A stretch of DNA of 64,000 bases from Salivita marina (GTDB taxonomy: Bacteria; Pseudomonadota; Gammaproteobacteria; Pseudomonadales; Azotimanducaceae): NCBI GenBank assembly GCA_038144425.1, contig JAYQNS010000004.1, positions 496,001-560,000 on the forward strand, written 5' to 3'. The position numbers and the translations under genes were made by a program. Numbering within the stretch: the first letter of the stretch is position 1; the number at the start of each line of letters is the position of its first letter. Shown here in pieces: positions 8,855 to 16,282 of this stretch. Under the pieces are notes generated by a model. That model searched no databases. It was not told the DNA's origin and saw only the letters and a program-made list of their open reading frames with translations.

Positions 8855-9169
8855 TCAGGACCCGATGGTCTTGCCGGTGGACTTGAAGAAGCGCACCTTT
8901 TTGCCGTCTTCCACCCGGAAGCCCACGCGATCACCGCGCTCCGCCTCGGGGTTCCACAGCGCGAGGTTAGAAAGCTGAATCGGTGCTTCCTTCTCGACAA
9001 TGCCGCCCTGAATCCCGCGATAGGGATCGGGACGCGTGTGCTTCTTCACAATGTTGACGCCGGAGACGAGCGCGCGGCCGTTGTCTAGCACGCGCAGGAC
9101 CTCGCCCCGCTTACCCTTGTCCCGGCCCGTGAGCACGGTGACTTGGTCATTTCTACGAATCTTTTGCAT
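8855..9169 (-). CDS. rplX: Large ribosomal subunit protein uL24
   Basis: 50S assembly initiator with a KOW motif. The start at MQKIRRNDQVTVLTGRDKGK gives 104 residues, the E. coli length; a much longer upstream open frame is out-of-family sequence overlapping rplN. GVNIVKKHTRPDP is the conserved core. Confidence 0.95.
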   Translation of the reverse strand: MQKIRRNDQVTVLTGRDKGKRGEVLRVLDNGRALVSGVNIVKKHTRPDPYRGIQGGIVEKEAPIQLSNLALWNPEAERGDRVGFRVEDGKKVRFFKSTGKTIGS

Positions 9170-9191
9170 GGTTATCTCCCGAACCCCCGCG

Positions 9192-9560
9192 CTAGAGCAC
9201 TTCCGGCGCAAGCGAGACGATGCGCATAAAGTTCTCGCTGCGCAGCTCCCGCGTGACCGGGCCAAAGATACGCGTACCAATCGGCTGCAGGTTGGTGTTA
9301 AGCAGTACTGCCGCGTTGTCGTCGAAACGGATGATGGAGCCATCTGGACGGCGCACGCCCTTACGAGTCCGCACCACTACGGCATTCACCACCTGCCCCT
9401 TTTTGACGCGGCCACGGGGATTCGCTTCCTTAATCGTGACCTTAATCACATCGCCAACCCGCGCGTAGCGACGGTGGGAACCGCCCAAAACCTTGATGCA
9501 CATCACCCGACGCGCACCACTGTTATCCGCGATTTCCAACATCGTTTGCGTCTGAATCAT
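9192..9560 (-). CDS. rplN: Large ribosomal subunit protein uL14
   Basis: 50S interface protein. 122 residues from MIQTQTMLEIADNSGARRVM, with VVRTRKGVRRPDGSIIRFD and the C-terminal MRIVSLAPEVL. The upstream in-frame extension is not conserved. It is the first gene of the classical spc operon; here only about 50 nt separate it from rpsQ, so the S10 and spc operons may be co-transcribed. Confidence 0.96.
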   Translation of the reverse strand: MIQTQTMLEIADNSGARRVMCIKVLGGSHRRYARVGDVIKVTIKEANPRGRVKKGQVVNAVVVRTRKGVRRPDGSIIRFDDNAAVLLNTNLQPIGTRIFGPVTRELRSENFMRIVSLAPEVL

Positions 9561-9609
9561 CGCCGTTCTCCAGCTCGGGGCGCCCAGCGCCCCCATCGCG
9601 TCTTTCGCA

Positions 9610-9894
9610 TCAAACCTTGGCGGGGCGCTCGTCGATGCTGACCAGCTGCCACGTCTTCGTTTTCGACATGGGCGGCGCTTCGCGCACAGTTACCACGTCC
9701 CCCACTTCACACTCATTTTGCGCATCGTGAACATGGACCTTGCTCGACCGACGAACGATCTTGCCGTAGAGGGGGTGCTGTACCCGACGCTCCACCAGGA
9801 CCACGATGGTCTTATCCATCTTATTGCTGACCACCGTCCCGTTAAGGGTGCGGGGATTGCTCTGCTTTTCGGTCATCATTTCCGTCTCGCTCAC
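9610..9894 (-). CDS. rpsQ: Small ribosomal subunit protein uS17
   Basis: 16S rRNA 5'-domain binding protein. The open frame starts at a GTG that overlaps the rpmC stop (GTGA) and gives 94 residues; ATG codons five and six residues further in are equally plausible and closer to the usual 84-88 residues. Core: RTLNGTVVSNKMDKTIVVLV and the later GDVVTVREAPPMSKTKTW. Confidence 0.93.
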   Translation of the reverse strand: MSETEMMTEKQSNPRTLNGTVVSNKMDKTIVVLVERRVQHPLYGKIVRRSSKVHVHDAQNECEVGDVVTVREAPPMSKTKTWQLVSIDERPAKV

Positions 9895-10088
9895 GACTGC
9901 ACCGCCTGCTTCTCCCGCAGCACAGTGCGGACCCGGGCGATGTCCCGCCGCGTCTGGCCCAGAAGATGGGACTGGCCAAGCTGGCCGCTGCCCTTCTGCA
10001 TCCGAAGATTGAACTGATCCCGGAGAAGCTTCAGGAGCGACTCTTTTAGCTCAACCTCGGACTTGTCACGCAGTTCACTTGCCTTCAT
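9891..10088 (-). CDS. rpmC: Large ribosomal subunit protein uL29
   Basis: Small 50S protein at the exit tunnel rim, a docking site for trigger factor and SRP. 65 residues from MKASELRDKSEVELKESLLK, with QFNLRMQKGSGQL in the conserved middle. Its ATG overlaps the rplP stop, so the two are probably translationally coupled. Confidence 0.94.
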   Translation of the reverse strand: MKASELRDKSEVELKESLLKLLRDQFNLRMQKGSGQLGQSHLLGQTRRDIARVRTVLREKQAVQS

Positions 10089-10501
10089 CACATCACCGTC
10101 CGCTTCACGAAGGCGGTCTCAAAGGGCAGCTTCGCCGCTGCCAGCCGGAACGCATCACGCGCCACGTCTTCCGACACCCCTTCCATTTCATAAAGAACCC
10201 GACCAGGCTGGATTTGGCATACCCAGTATTCGACGCTGCCCTTACCCTTGCCCTGACGTACTTCCAAGGGCTTTTGCGTGATCGGCTTGTCCGGGAACAC
10301 CCGGATCCAGATCTTTCCGCCCCGGCGAACGCGACGGGTCATGGCCCGACGCCCTGCCTCAATTTGCCGCGCCGTCATGCGACCACGACCCACCGCCTTC
10401 AGAGCGAACTCACCGAAGCTCACGCTGCTGCCGCGCTCGGCGAGACCGCGGTTGCGGCCCTTCTGCTGCTTTCTAAACTTTGTACGCTTGGGCTGAAGCA
10501 T
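10088..10501 (-). CDS. rplP: Large ribosomal subunit protein uL16
   Basis: 50S protein that organises the A-site. 137 residues starting MLQPKRTKFRKQQKGRNRGL. GRMTARQIEAGRRAMTRRVR and IWIRVFPDKPITQKP, with the conserved Arg region near residue 81, are plain. It lies between rpsC and rpmC. Confidence 0.96.
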   Translation of the reverse strand: MLQPKRTKFRKQQKGRNRGLAERGSSVSFGEFALKAVGRGRMTARQIEAGRRAMTRRVRRGGKIWIRVFPDKPITQKPLEVRQGKGKGSVEYWVCQIQPGRVLYEMEGVSEDVARDAFRLAAAKLPFETAFVKRTVM

Positions 10502-10532
10502 GTTTCTCTATCCCGTAGCTAGGTCGCGCGCC

Positions 10533-11195
10533 TTAATTGGCGGCAGCTTGCGCGGACTCTTCCCGCGACCCAATAATTTCACCCTTAAAGATCCACACCT
10601 TCACGCCAATAACGCCGTAGGTCGTGTTGGCCTCAGCCGTGGCGTAATCGATGTCAGCGCGCAGGGTATGAAGCGGCACCCGACCTTCCCGATAGGTCTC
10701 AGACCGTGCGATGTCCGCGCCGCCCAGGCGACCCGCCACGCGAATCCGCATGCCCTGGGCGCCCAGGCGCATAGCGTTCTGCAATACCCGGCGCATGGCA
10801 CGGCGGAACTGAACCCGGCGCTCGAGCTGCTGCGCGACGTTCTGCGCCGCCAAGTAAGCATCAAGCTCAGGCTTACGGATTTCTTCGATGTTGATGTGCA
10901 CGGGCACGCCCATCAGTCGGGATACATCGGCGCGGAGACGCTCAACATCTTCGCCTCTCTTACCAATCACGATCCCAGGGCGGGCGGTGTGAATGGTCAC
11001 ACGGGCGGTTTCCGCCGGACGCTCAATGTGAATCTTGCTCACGGACGCGCTCGCGAGCCGCTCCCGCAGGAAGTCGCGCACCTCAAGATCATTGTGCAGC
11101 TTATCCGCGTAGCTTCGGCTGTCCGCATACCACACCGAATTGTGGTCGCGAACGATGCCAAGCCTAAAGCCGACGGGGTTTACTTTCTGACCCAT
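10533..11195 (-). CDS. rpsC: Small ribosomal subunit protein uS3
   Basis: 30S protein lining the mRNA entry channel, with helicase activity. 220 residues. Begins MGQKVNPVGFRLGIVRDHNS and has a KH-type domain (TARPGIVIGKRGEDVERL) around residues 65-90. The C-terminal domain ends in GVIGVKVWIFKGEIIG. It sits between rplV and rplP. Confidence 0.96.
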   Translation of the reverse strand: MGQKVNPVGFRLGIVRDHNSVWYADSRSYADKLHNDLEVRDFLRERLASASVSKIHIERPAETARVTIHTARPGIVIGKRGEDVERLRADVSRLMGVPVHINIEEIRKPELDAYLAAQNVAQQLERRVQFRRAMRRVLQNAMRLGAQGMRIRVAGRLGGADIARSETYREGRVPLHTLRADIDYATAEANTTYGVIGVKVWIFKGEIIGSREESAQAAAN

Positions 11196-11233
11196 GTGGT
11201 CCTTCTCCCAGCTATCGCTTTGAGGACGACGTC

Positions 11234-11566
11234 TTAGTCGTCCGATACCGCCACGGTAATGTGGCAGGTGCGCTTAAAAATGCGATCGGCCCGGCCCTTG
11301 GCCCGCGGCTTGATTCGCTTGAGGGTCATTCCCTCGTTCACAAAAATCTTCGCTACCCGGAGCTCGTCGACATCTGCGCCGTCGTTGTGCTCCGCGTTGG
11401 CGATTGCGGACTCGAGCGCCTTGCGGACGGGGGTCGACGCGGCTTTCGTGCTGAAGTTCAGGACATCAAGCGCCTGAGCCACCCCAAGGCCACGAATCTG
11501 ATCCGCGACCAGGCGCACCTTCTGCGCCGACATCCGAATACGCTTTGCTGTTGCAGAGACTTCCAT
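11234..11566 (-). CDS. rplV: Large ribosomal subunit protein uL22
   Basis: 50S protein lining the exit tunnel. 110 residues. Starts MEVSATAKRIRMSAQKVRLV; the beta-hairpin region reads GMTLKRIKPRAKGRADRI, the wild-type-like macrolide-site loop. It sits between rpsS and rpsC. Confidence 0.96.
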   Translation of the reverse strand: MEVSATAKRIRMSAQKVRLVADQIRGLGVAQALDVLNFSTKAASTPVRKALESAIANAEHNDGADVDELRVAKIFVNEGMTLKRIKPRAKGRADRIFKRTCHITVAVSDD

Positions 11567-11589
11567 CGTCTTTTTCCTCGACCAGCCCG

Positions 11590-11865
11590 TTAACGGCGCG
11601 ACTTTTTGTCGGCGACATGGCCCCGGAAGGTCCGCGTTAGGGCAAATTCTCCGAGCTTATGACCGACCATCTCTTCGTTGATGAGTACGGGCACATGCTG
11701 CTTACCGTTATGCACTGCAATCGTCAGCCCGACCATTTCAGGCAGCACCATGGAGCGCCGCGACCAGGTCTTAATCGGCCGCTTATCGTTGCTTTCGACT
11801 GCCTTCTCCACCTTCTTGACGAGGTGCAGATCGACAAAGGGTCCTTTGTGGAGTGAACGAGGCAC
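11590..11865 (-). CDS. rpsS: Small ribosomal subunit protein uS19
   Basis: 30S head protein of 91 residues. It starts MPRSLHKGPFVDLHLVKKVE, contains SRRSMVLPEMVGLTIAVHNG and ends TFRGHVADKKSRR, all standard for the family. It lies 24 nt after rplB. Confidence 0.96.
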   Translation of the reverse strand: MPRSLHKGPFVDLHLVKKVEKAVESNDKRPIKTWSRRSMVLPEMVGLTIAVHNGKQHVPVLINEEMVGHKLGEFALTRTFRGHVADKKSRR

Positions 11866-11888
11866 GCTGTTCTCCTATCGCTCAGGCG

Positions 11889-12719
11889 CTACTTGCGCGC
11901 GCGCCGGCGGCGCACAATCATTTTGTCGGTGCGCTTGTTGCTGCGCGTCTTATGGCCCTTGGTGGGCATGCCCCAGGGCGAGACCGGGTGACGACCACCG
12001 GAGGTCCGGCCCTCACCGCCACCGTGCGGGTGATCCACCGGGTTCATGGCAACCCCGCGAACGGTCGGGCGAACACCTCGCCAGCGCGTGGCCCCAGCCT
12101 TGCCATAGGAACGCAGGCTGTGCTCTGAGTTCCCTACCTCACCGATGGTGGCCCGGCACTCCACGAGCACTCGGCGCATCTCACCGCTGCGCAGCCGGAG
12201 CGTGGCATAGCTTCCTTCCCGAGCCACCAGCTGCACGCCGGCACCGGCACTTCGGGCGATCTGCCCGCCTTTTCCAGGCTTTAGCTCAATGTTGTGCACC
12301 ATGGTCCCCACAGGGACGCTGCGCAGCGGCATCGCATTGCCAGGCTTGATCGGCGCGTCCGTGCCCGACTGGATCGGGGCACCGGCGCTCACGCCCCGAG
12401 GCGCAAGAATATAGCGACGCTCACCATCGGCGTACTTAATCAGAGCAATGTGGGCGCTGCGATTCGGATCGTACTCGAGGCGTTCCACAACGCCCGGGAC
12501 GCCGTCCTTATTGCGCTTGAAGTCGATAAGCCGATAGTGGTGCTTATGACCGCCACCTCGATGGCGCGTGGATACGCGGCCCGCATTGTTACGGCCACCG
12601 GTGCTCGACTGCTTCTCTAGCAGCGGCTTATGAGGGGCTCCCTTGTGGAGCTCCGGCGTCACGACCTTAACGACGAAGCGTCGGCCCGGTGACGTAGGTT
12701 TCGCTTTGATAACGGCCAT
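11889..12719 (-). CDS. rplB: Large ribosomal subunit protein uL2
   Basis: Core 50S protein near the peptidyl transferase centre. 276 residues (E. coli 273). The N-terminal OB-fold has GRNNAGRVSTRHRGGGHKHH. The C-terminal domain carries GVAMNPVDHPHGGGEGRT, with the conserved histidine needed for peptidyl transfer. S10 operon between rplW and rpsS. Confidence 0.97.
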   Translation of the reverse strand: MAVIKAKPTSPGRRFVVKVVTPELHKGAPHKPLLEKQSSTGGRNNAGRVSTRHRGGGHKHHYRLIDFKRNKDGVPGVVERLEYDPNRSAHIALIKYADGERRYILAPRGVSAGAPIQSGTDAPIKPGNAMPLRSVPVGTMVHNIELKPGKGGQIARSAGAGVQLVAREGSYATLRLRSGEMRRVLVECRATIGEVGNSEHSLRSYGKAGATRWRGVRPTVRGVAMNPVDHPHGGGEGRTSGGRHPVSPWGMPTKGHKTRSNKRTDKMIVRRRRARK

Positions 12720-12731
12720 CAGATTTCCCCG

Positions 12732-13028
12732 TTACTCAGCCGGCGCAAAGTCTATGGACTGGCCATCGGCGACGCGCACATAGGCCTTTTTCCAGTCCTT
12801 ACGACGCGACATTCCGCGAGCAGTGCGCTTGCTTTTGCCTTTCACATTAACGGTCCGCACGTCGACGACGCTGACTTCAAACAGCATCTCTACGGCGGCG
12901 CGAATTTCGGGCTTAGACGCGTCCTTGCTGACCTTGAAGGCGTACGCGTTGTCACCCTCCGCAGCGCGGGCAGCCTTCTCCGACACATGCGGGGACAGAA
13001 TCACCTGAAGCAGACGCTCTTGGTTCAT
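12732..13028 (-). CDS. rplW: Large ribosomal subunit protein uL23
   Basis: Exit-tunnel protein that binds trigger factor and SRP. 98 residues. Begins MNQERLLQVILSPHVSEKAA, with VVDVRTVNVKGKSKRT in the conserved hairpin. Its start overlaps the end of rplD by 4 nt. Confidence 0.95.
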   Translation of the reverse strand: MNQERLLQVILSPHVSEKAARAAEGDNAYAFKVSKDASKPEIRAAVEMLFEVSVVDVRTVNVKGKSKRTARGMSRRKDWKKAYVRVADGQSIDFAPAE

Positions 13029-13642
13029 GCCAGCTGCTCCTCAAACTTCTTAAGCGCCTCAACGGTCATCAGCACTTTTTCGTGCGCCAGAAGGCAAACG
13101 GGATCGGTCGCCGCAACGTCCCGGACGTCCACATCCTTCAGGTTGCGAGACGCGAGGTAGAGGTTTTCGTCCATCACTTCCGTGACGATGAGCACATTGG
13201 AGACCGAAAGGGCAGCCAGCTGGCCAACCAGGGCCTTCGTCTTCGGCGTCTCGGCTGCGAACTGCTCAACTACCACCAGCCGATCCTGGCGGACCAGCTC
13301 AGACAGGATGGAGCGCATGGCACCGCGATACATCTTGCGGTTGACCTTCTGGCTATGGTCCTGCGGCCGAGCCGCGAAGGTCGTACCACCCCCACGCCAG
13401 ATCGGGCTACGGATGGAACCCGCGCGGGCCCGCCCCGTTCCCTTTTGCCGCCAGGGCTTGCGGCCACCGCCGCGAACCTCCGCCCGTGTCTTCTGTGCCC
13501 GGGTGCCCTGCCGCGCGCCTGCGAGGTAGGCCACCACCACTTGGTGCACCAAGGCTTCATTGAACTCACGCCCGAAGGTCGTTTCTGAGACCTCGACCGC
13601 TTTGTCTGCACCAGCCCCTGGCGCTGCGATGTTCAGATTCAT
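13025..13642 (-). CDS. rplD: Large ribosomal subunit protein uL4
   Basis: 50S protein with an extended loop in the exit tunnel; in enterics it is also the autogenous regulator of the S10 operon. 205 residues. The tunnel loop reads RGGGRKPWRQKGTGRARAGS, followed by SPIWRGGGTTFAARPQDHS. The structured gap between rpsJ and rplC upstream (see that entry) is a candidate target for its regulation, by inference only. Confidence 0.96.
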   Translation of the reverse strand: MNLNIAAPGAGADKAVEVSETTFGREFNEALVHQVVVAYLAGARQGTRAQKTRAEVRGGGRKPWRQKGTGRARAGSIRSPIWRGGGTTFAARPQDHSQKVNRKMYRGAMRSILSELVRQDRLVVVEQFAAETPKTKALVGQLAALSVSNVLIVTEVMDENLYLASRNLKDVDVRDVAATDPVCLLAHEKVLMTVEALKKFEEQLA

Positions 13643-13668
13643 CCGAATTTCCTCTGCTGCCTGGGCCT

Positions 13669-14319
13669 TTAGGCGCTCTTCCGAGCCTTCACCGCGGGAC
13701 GGACGATGACGTCCGAACCCGGCGCACCCGGAATACCACCCTTCACCAGCAACAAGCCCCGCTCGGCGTCGACGCGGACGAGCTCAAGGCTCTGCACCGT
13801 GACCCGCTCGTTGCCAAGCTGACCCGACATTTTCTTACCCTTGAATACCCGCCCCGGCGTTTGGCACTGGCCGATGGAGCCCGGCGCGCGGTGGGAAAGT
13901 GAGTTGCCGTGCGTAGCGTCTTGGGTACGGAAGTTCCAGCGCTTCACCGCACCGGCATAACCCTTCCCCTTAGACGTGCCCGTGACATCCACCATCTTCA
14001 CGGACTCGAAAACGCTCACGTCCAGCTCGGCCCCCGGCGCAAGATCTGCCCCTTCGCCGTCCGCCAGGCGGAACTCCCACAGACCCCGGCCCGGTACGGA
14101 CCCCGCCTTGGCGAAATGGCCGGCCTGCGCTTTCGTCACGCGGCGGGCGCGACGCTCACCGGTCGTAACCTGGACCGCGCGATAGCCGTCCTTCTCGGCA
14201 TCCCGGATCTGCGTGATCCGGTTAGGGCTCACTTCAATTACGGTGACCGGAACGCTCGCCCCATCTTCCGTGAAGATACGGGTCATGCCGGTTTTCCGCC
14301 CTACGACTCCAATGGTCAT
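13669..14319 (-). CDS. rplC: Large ribosomal subunit protein uL3
   Basis: Early 50S assembly protein reaching the peptidyl transferase centre. 216 residues: MTIGVVGRKTGMTRIFTEDG at the start, KGKGYAGAVKRWNF and SLSHRAPGSIGQCQTPGRVF in the core, with the Gln that PrmB methylates present in the QCQTPG segment. It follows an unusual 198-nt gap after rpsJ. Confidence 0.96.
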   Translation of the reverse strand: MTIGVVGRKTGMTRIFTEDGASVPVTVIEVSPNRITQIRDAEKDGYRAVQVTTGERRARRVTKAQAGHFAKAGSVPGRGLWEFRLADGEGADLAPGAELDVSVFESVKMVDVTGTSKGKGYAGAVKRWNFRTQDATHGNSLSHRAPGSIGQCQTPGRVFKGKKMSGQLGNERVTVQSLELVRVDAERGLLLVKGGIPGAPGSDVIVRPAVKARKSA

Positions 14320-14517
14320 GGTACTTGCCTCTCACGGAGCCTCTATTTGAGGCCTCGATGAAAACGGCGCAGACCACCCCGAAGGCGTGGCTGCGCCGGA
14401 ACCTAATAACGCTGGTCGCTGTTTGCGACCCTGTGTGGCGCGATCCCTTGGAACGCGCCGTGATGCTCAGCGTTTCATGCCCCAGGGGGCGAGCATCACC
14501 GTTCTTCGGCCTCGGCC
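14320..14517 (-). promoter_or_regulatory. Structured intergenic leader between rpsJ and rplC, candidate attenuator
   Basis: Most genes in this cluster are spaced 0-50 nt apart; this gap is 198 nt. Read on the minus strand it holds three consecutive hairpins: a 9-bp stem GTGATGCTC/GAGCATCAC (14460-14499), a 6-bp stem GGTCGC/GCGACC with an AAACA loop (14414-14430), and a long GC-rich hairpin GGCGCAG...CTGCGCC (14366-14397) followed at once by GTTTTC. The last looks like an intrinsic attenuator. In E. coli the S10 leader lies upstream of rpsJ, so this would be a displaced control element. No consensus family was checked. Confidence 0.55.
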
Positions 14518-14829
14518 CTAGCCCAGGCTAATCTGTACATCCACACCCGCGGCAAGATCGAGCTTCATGAGCGCGTCGACGGTTTTTTCCGTCGGCTCCA
14601 CGATGTCCATCATTCGCTTGTGAGTACGAATCTCGTATTGATCCCGCGCATCCTTGTTTACGTGCGGGGAAATCAGAACCGTATACTTTTCCTTGCGCGT
14701 GGGCAGCGGAATGGGTCCATGAACCTGAGCGCCGGTTCGCTTCGCCGTGTCGACGATTTCCTGAGCGGACACGTCGATGAGCCGGTGGTCGAAAGCCTTC
14801 AGACGAATTCGAATGCGCTGATTTTGCAC
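14518..14829 (-). CDS. rpsJ: Small ribosomal subunit protein uS10
   Basis: 30S protein that is also NusE, the NusB partner in rRNA antitermination. 103 residues: MQNQRIRIRLKAFDHRLID, then GPIPLPTRKEKYTVLISPHV and KRMMDIVEPTEKTVDALMKL. It is first in the S10 operon, about 90 nt below a good promoter, and separated from rplC by a structured gap. Confidence 0.97.
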   Translation of the reverse strand: MQNQRIRIRLKAFDHRLIDVSAQEIVDTAKRTGAQVHGPIPLPTRKEKYTVLISPHVNKDARDQYEIRTHKRMMDIVEPTEKTVDALMKLDLAAGVDVQISLG

Positions 14830-14922
14830 GGGTTCACTACTCCAGCCCTGCGAGCCTAGCTCAAGCGGGACACAATTCTTAGCAAGCTAATCGAGACTGG
14901 GATCCCGAATTAGGGAGGCGGA

Positions 14923-14951
14923 AGTCTAGGGATGCCGCCCCATGCCGTCAA
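14923..14951 (-). promoter_or_regulatory. Sigma-70 promoter of the S10 operon
   Basis: On the minus strand TTGACG (14951-14946) and TAGACT (14928-14923) are separated by exactly 17 nt. It lies between the tufA terminator and rpsJ, giving a leader of about 85-90 nt. Confidence 0.7.
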
Positions 14952-14966
14952 CTAAAAGATTCTTCC

Positions 14967-15003
14967 AAAACGCCGCGAGATCCTTCTTTTTGCTCGCGAC
15001 GTT
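14967..15003 (-). terminator. Intrinsic terminator downstream of tufA
   Basis: On the minus strand an inverted repeat AACGTCGCGAG / CTCGCGGCGTT, with a 13-nt A-rich loop, is followed by TTTTGG. It separates the str operon from the S10 operon. Confidence 0.65.
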
Positions 15004-15035
15004 CTGGGACCTGGCTTCGCGCCTTAGATCGAGAC

Positions 15036-16229
15036 TTACTCGATGATCTTCGCGACGACCCCTGCGCCCACGGTCCGGCCACCTTCCCGAATAGCAAAAC
15101 GCAGACCTTCGTCCATGGCGATCGGGGCAATCAGATCCACGGCAAGCTTCACGTTATCCCCAGGCATCACCATCTCAACACCCTCGGGAAGCTCGCAAGA
15201 ACCCGTCACGTCCGTCGTCCGGAAGTAAAACTGAGGACGGTAACCCTTGAAGAACGGCGTGTGACGACCACCCTCGTCCTTCGACAGCACATAAACCTCA
15301 GCCTCAAACTTCGTGTGCGGCGTGATCGAATCAGGCTGCGCCAGAACCTGACCACGCTCCACCTCATCACGCTTCGTGCCACGCAGAAGAACACCCACGT
15401 TCTCCCCCGCACGGCCTTCGTCCAGAAGCTTCCGGAACATCTCAACGCCGGTCACCGTGGTCTTCGTGGTGTCCTTGATACCCACAATCGCCACTTCGTC
15501 ACCAACCTTCACAATCCCGCGCTCAACCCGGCCTGTCACCACCGTGCCCCGGCCAGAAATCGAGAACACGTCCTCAATCGGCATAAGGAACGCCTGGTCA
15601 ATCGCACGCTCCGGCTCCGGAATGTACTCATCCAGCGCCTCAACCAGCTTCACCACCGCCGGCACACCAATGTCAGACTGGTCCCCTTCAAGGGCCTTCA
15701 GCGCACTGCCAATCACGATCGGCGTGTCGTCCCCAGGGAACTCATAGGTGTCCAGCAGCTCGCGAACTTCCATCTCCACCAGCTCGAGAAGCTCCTCGTC
15801 GTCCACCATGTCCGCTTTGTTCAAAAACACCACAATCCGCGGCACACCCACCTGACGGGACAGCAGAATGTGCTCCCGGGTCTGCGGCATCGGACCGTCC
15901 GCCGCCGAGCACACCAGAATCGCACCGTCCATCTGCGCCGCACCGGTGATCATGTTCTTCACATAGTCCGCGTGCCCAGGGCAATCCACGTGCGCGTAGT
16001 GACGCGTCGGGGACTCATACTCCACGTGCGACGTCGCAATCGTGATCCCCCGGGCGCGCTCCTCCGGCGCATTGTCAATCTGGTCAAAGGCGCGCGCCTC
16101 ACCAGTCTGATAGGTCTCATGGCACACCTTCGTGAGCGCCGCCGTCAGCGTCGTCTTGCCATGGTCAACGTGACCAATCGTTCCCACATTTACGTGCGGC
16201 TTAGTGCGCTCAAATTTTGCCTTGGACAC
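15036..16229 (-). CDS. tufA: Elongation factor Tu, copy A
   Basis: GTPase that delivers aminoacyl-tRNA to the ribosome. 397 residues with all G motifs: GHVDHGKTT, DCPGHADYV, NKADMVDD. Start codon is GTG (MSKAKFERTKPHVNVG). It sits 53 nt after fusA in the str operon. I find only three base differences from tufB (31542-32735) within the coding sequence. Two are silent; the third, at 15331, gives Asp300 where tufB has Gly, in the LAQPxSITPHTKF segment at the start of domain 3. The similarity stops at the start codon and about 20 nt past the stop, which suggests gene conversion. Confidence 0.98.
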   Translation of the reverse strand: MSKAKFERTKPHVNVGTIGHVDHGKTTLTAALTKVCHETYQTGEARAFDQIDNAPEERARGITIATSHVEYESPTRHYAHVDCPGHADYVKNMITGAAQMDGAILVCSAADGPMPQTREHILLSRQVGVPRIVVFLNKADMVDDEELLELVEMEVRELLDTYEFPGDDTPIVIGSALKALEGDQSDIGVPAVVKLVEALDEYIPEPERAIDQAFLMPIEDVFSISGRGTVVTGRVERGIVKVGDEVAIVGIKDTTKTTVTGVEMFRKLLDEGRAGENVGVLLRGTKRDEVERGQVLAQPDSITPHTKFEAEVYVLSKDEGGRHTPFFKGYRPQFYFRTTDVTGSCELPEGVEMVMPGDNVKLAVDLIAPIAMDEGLRFAIREGGRTVGAGVVAKIIE

Positions 16230-16282
16230 AACGGAACCCCTTTTCTTAAGCGTTAGGTAAACGGATGGGCATGGCGCCCGCT

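Noticed and set aside
15261..16256. 331-codon plus-strand frame opposite tufA, repeated opposite tufB (31767-32753)
   Set aside because: The duplicated frame merely follows the duplicated tuf genes; its translation is dominated by His/Arg/Leu and matches no family I know.
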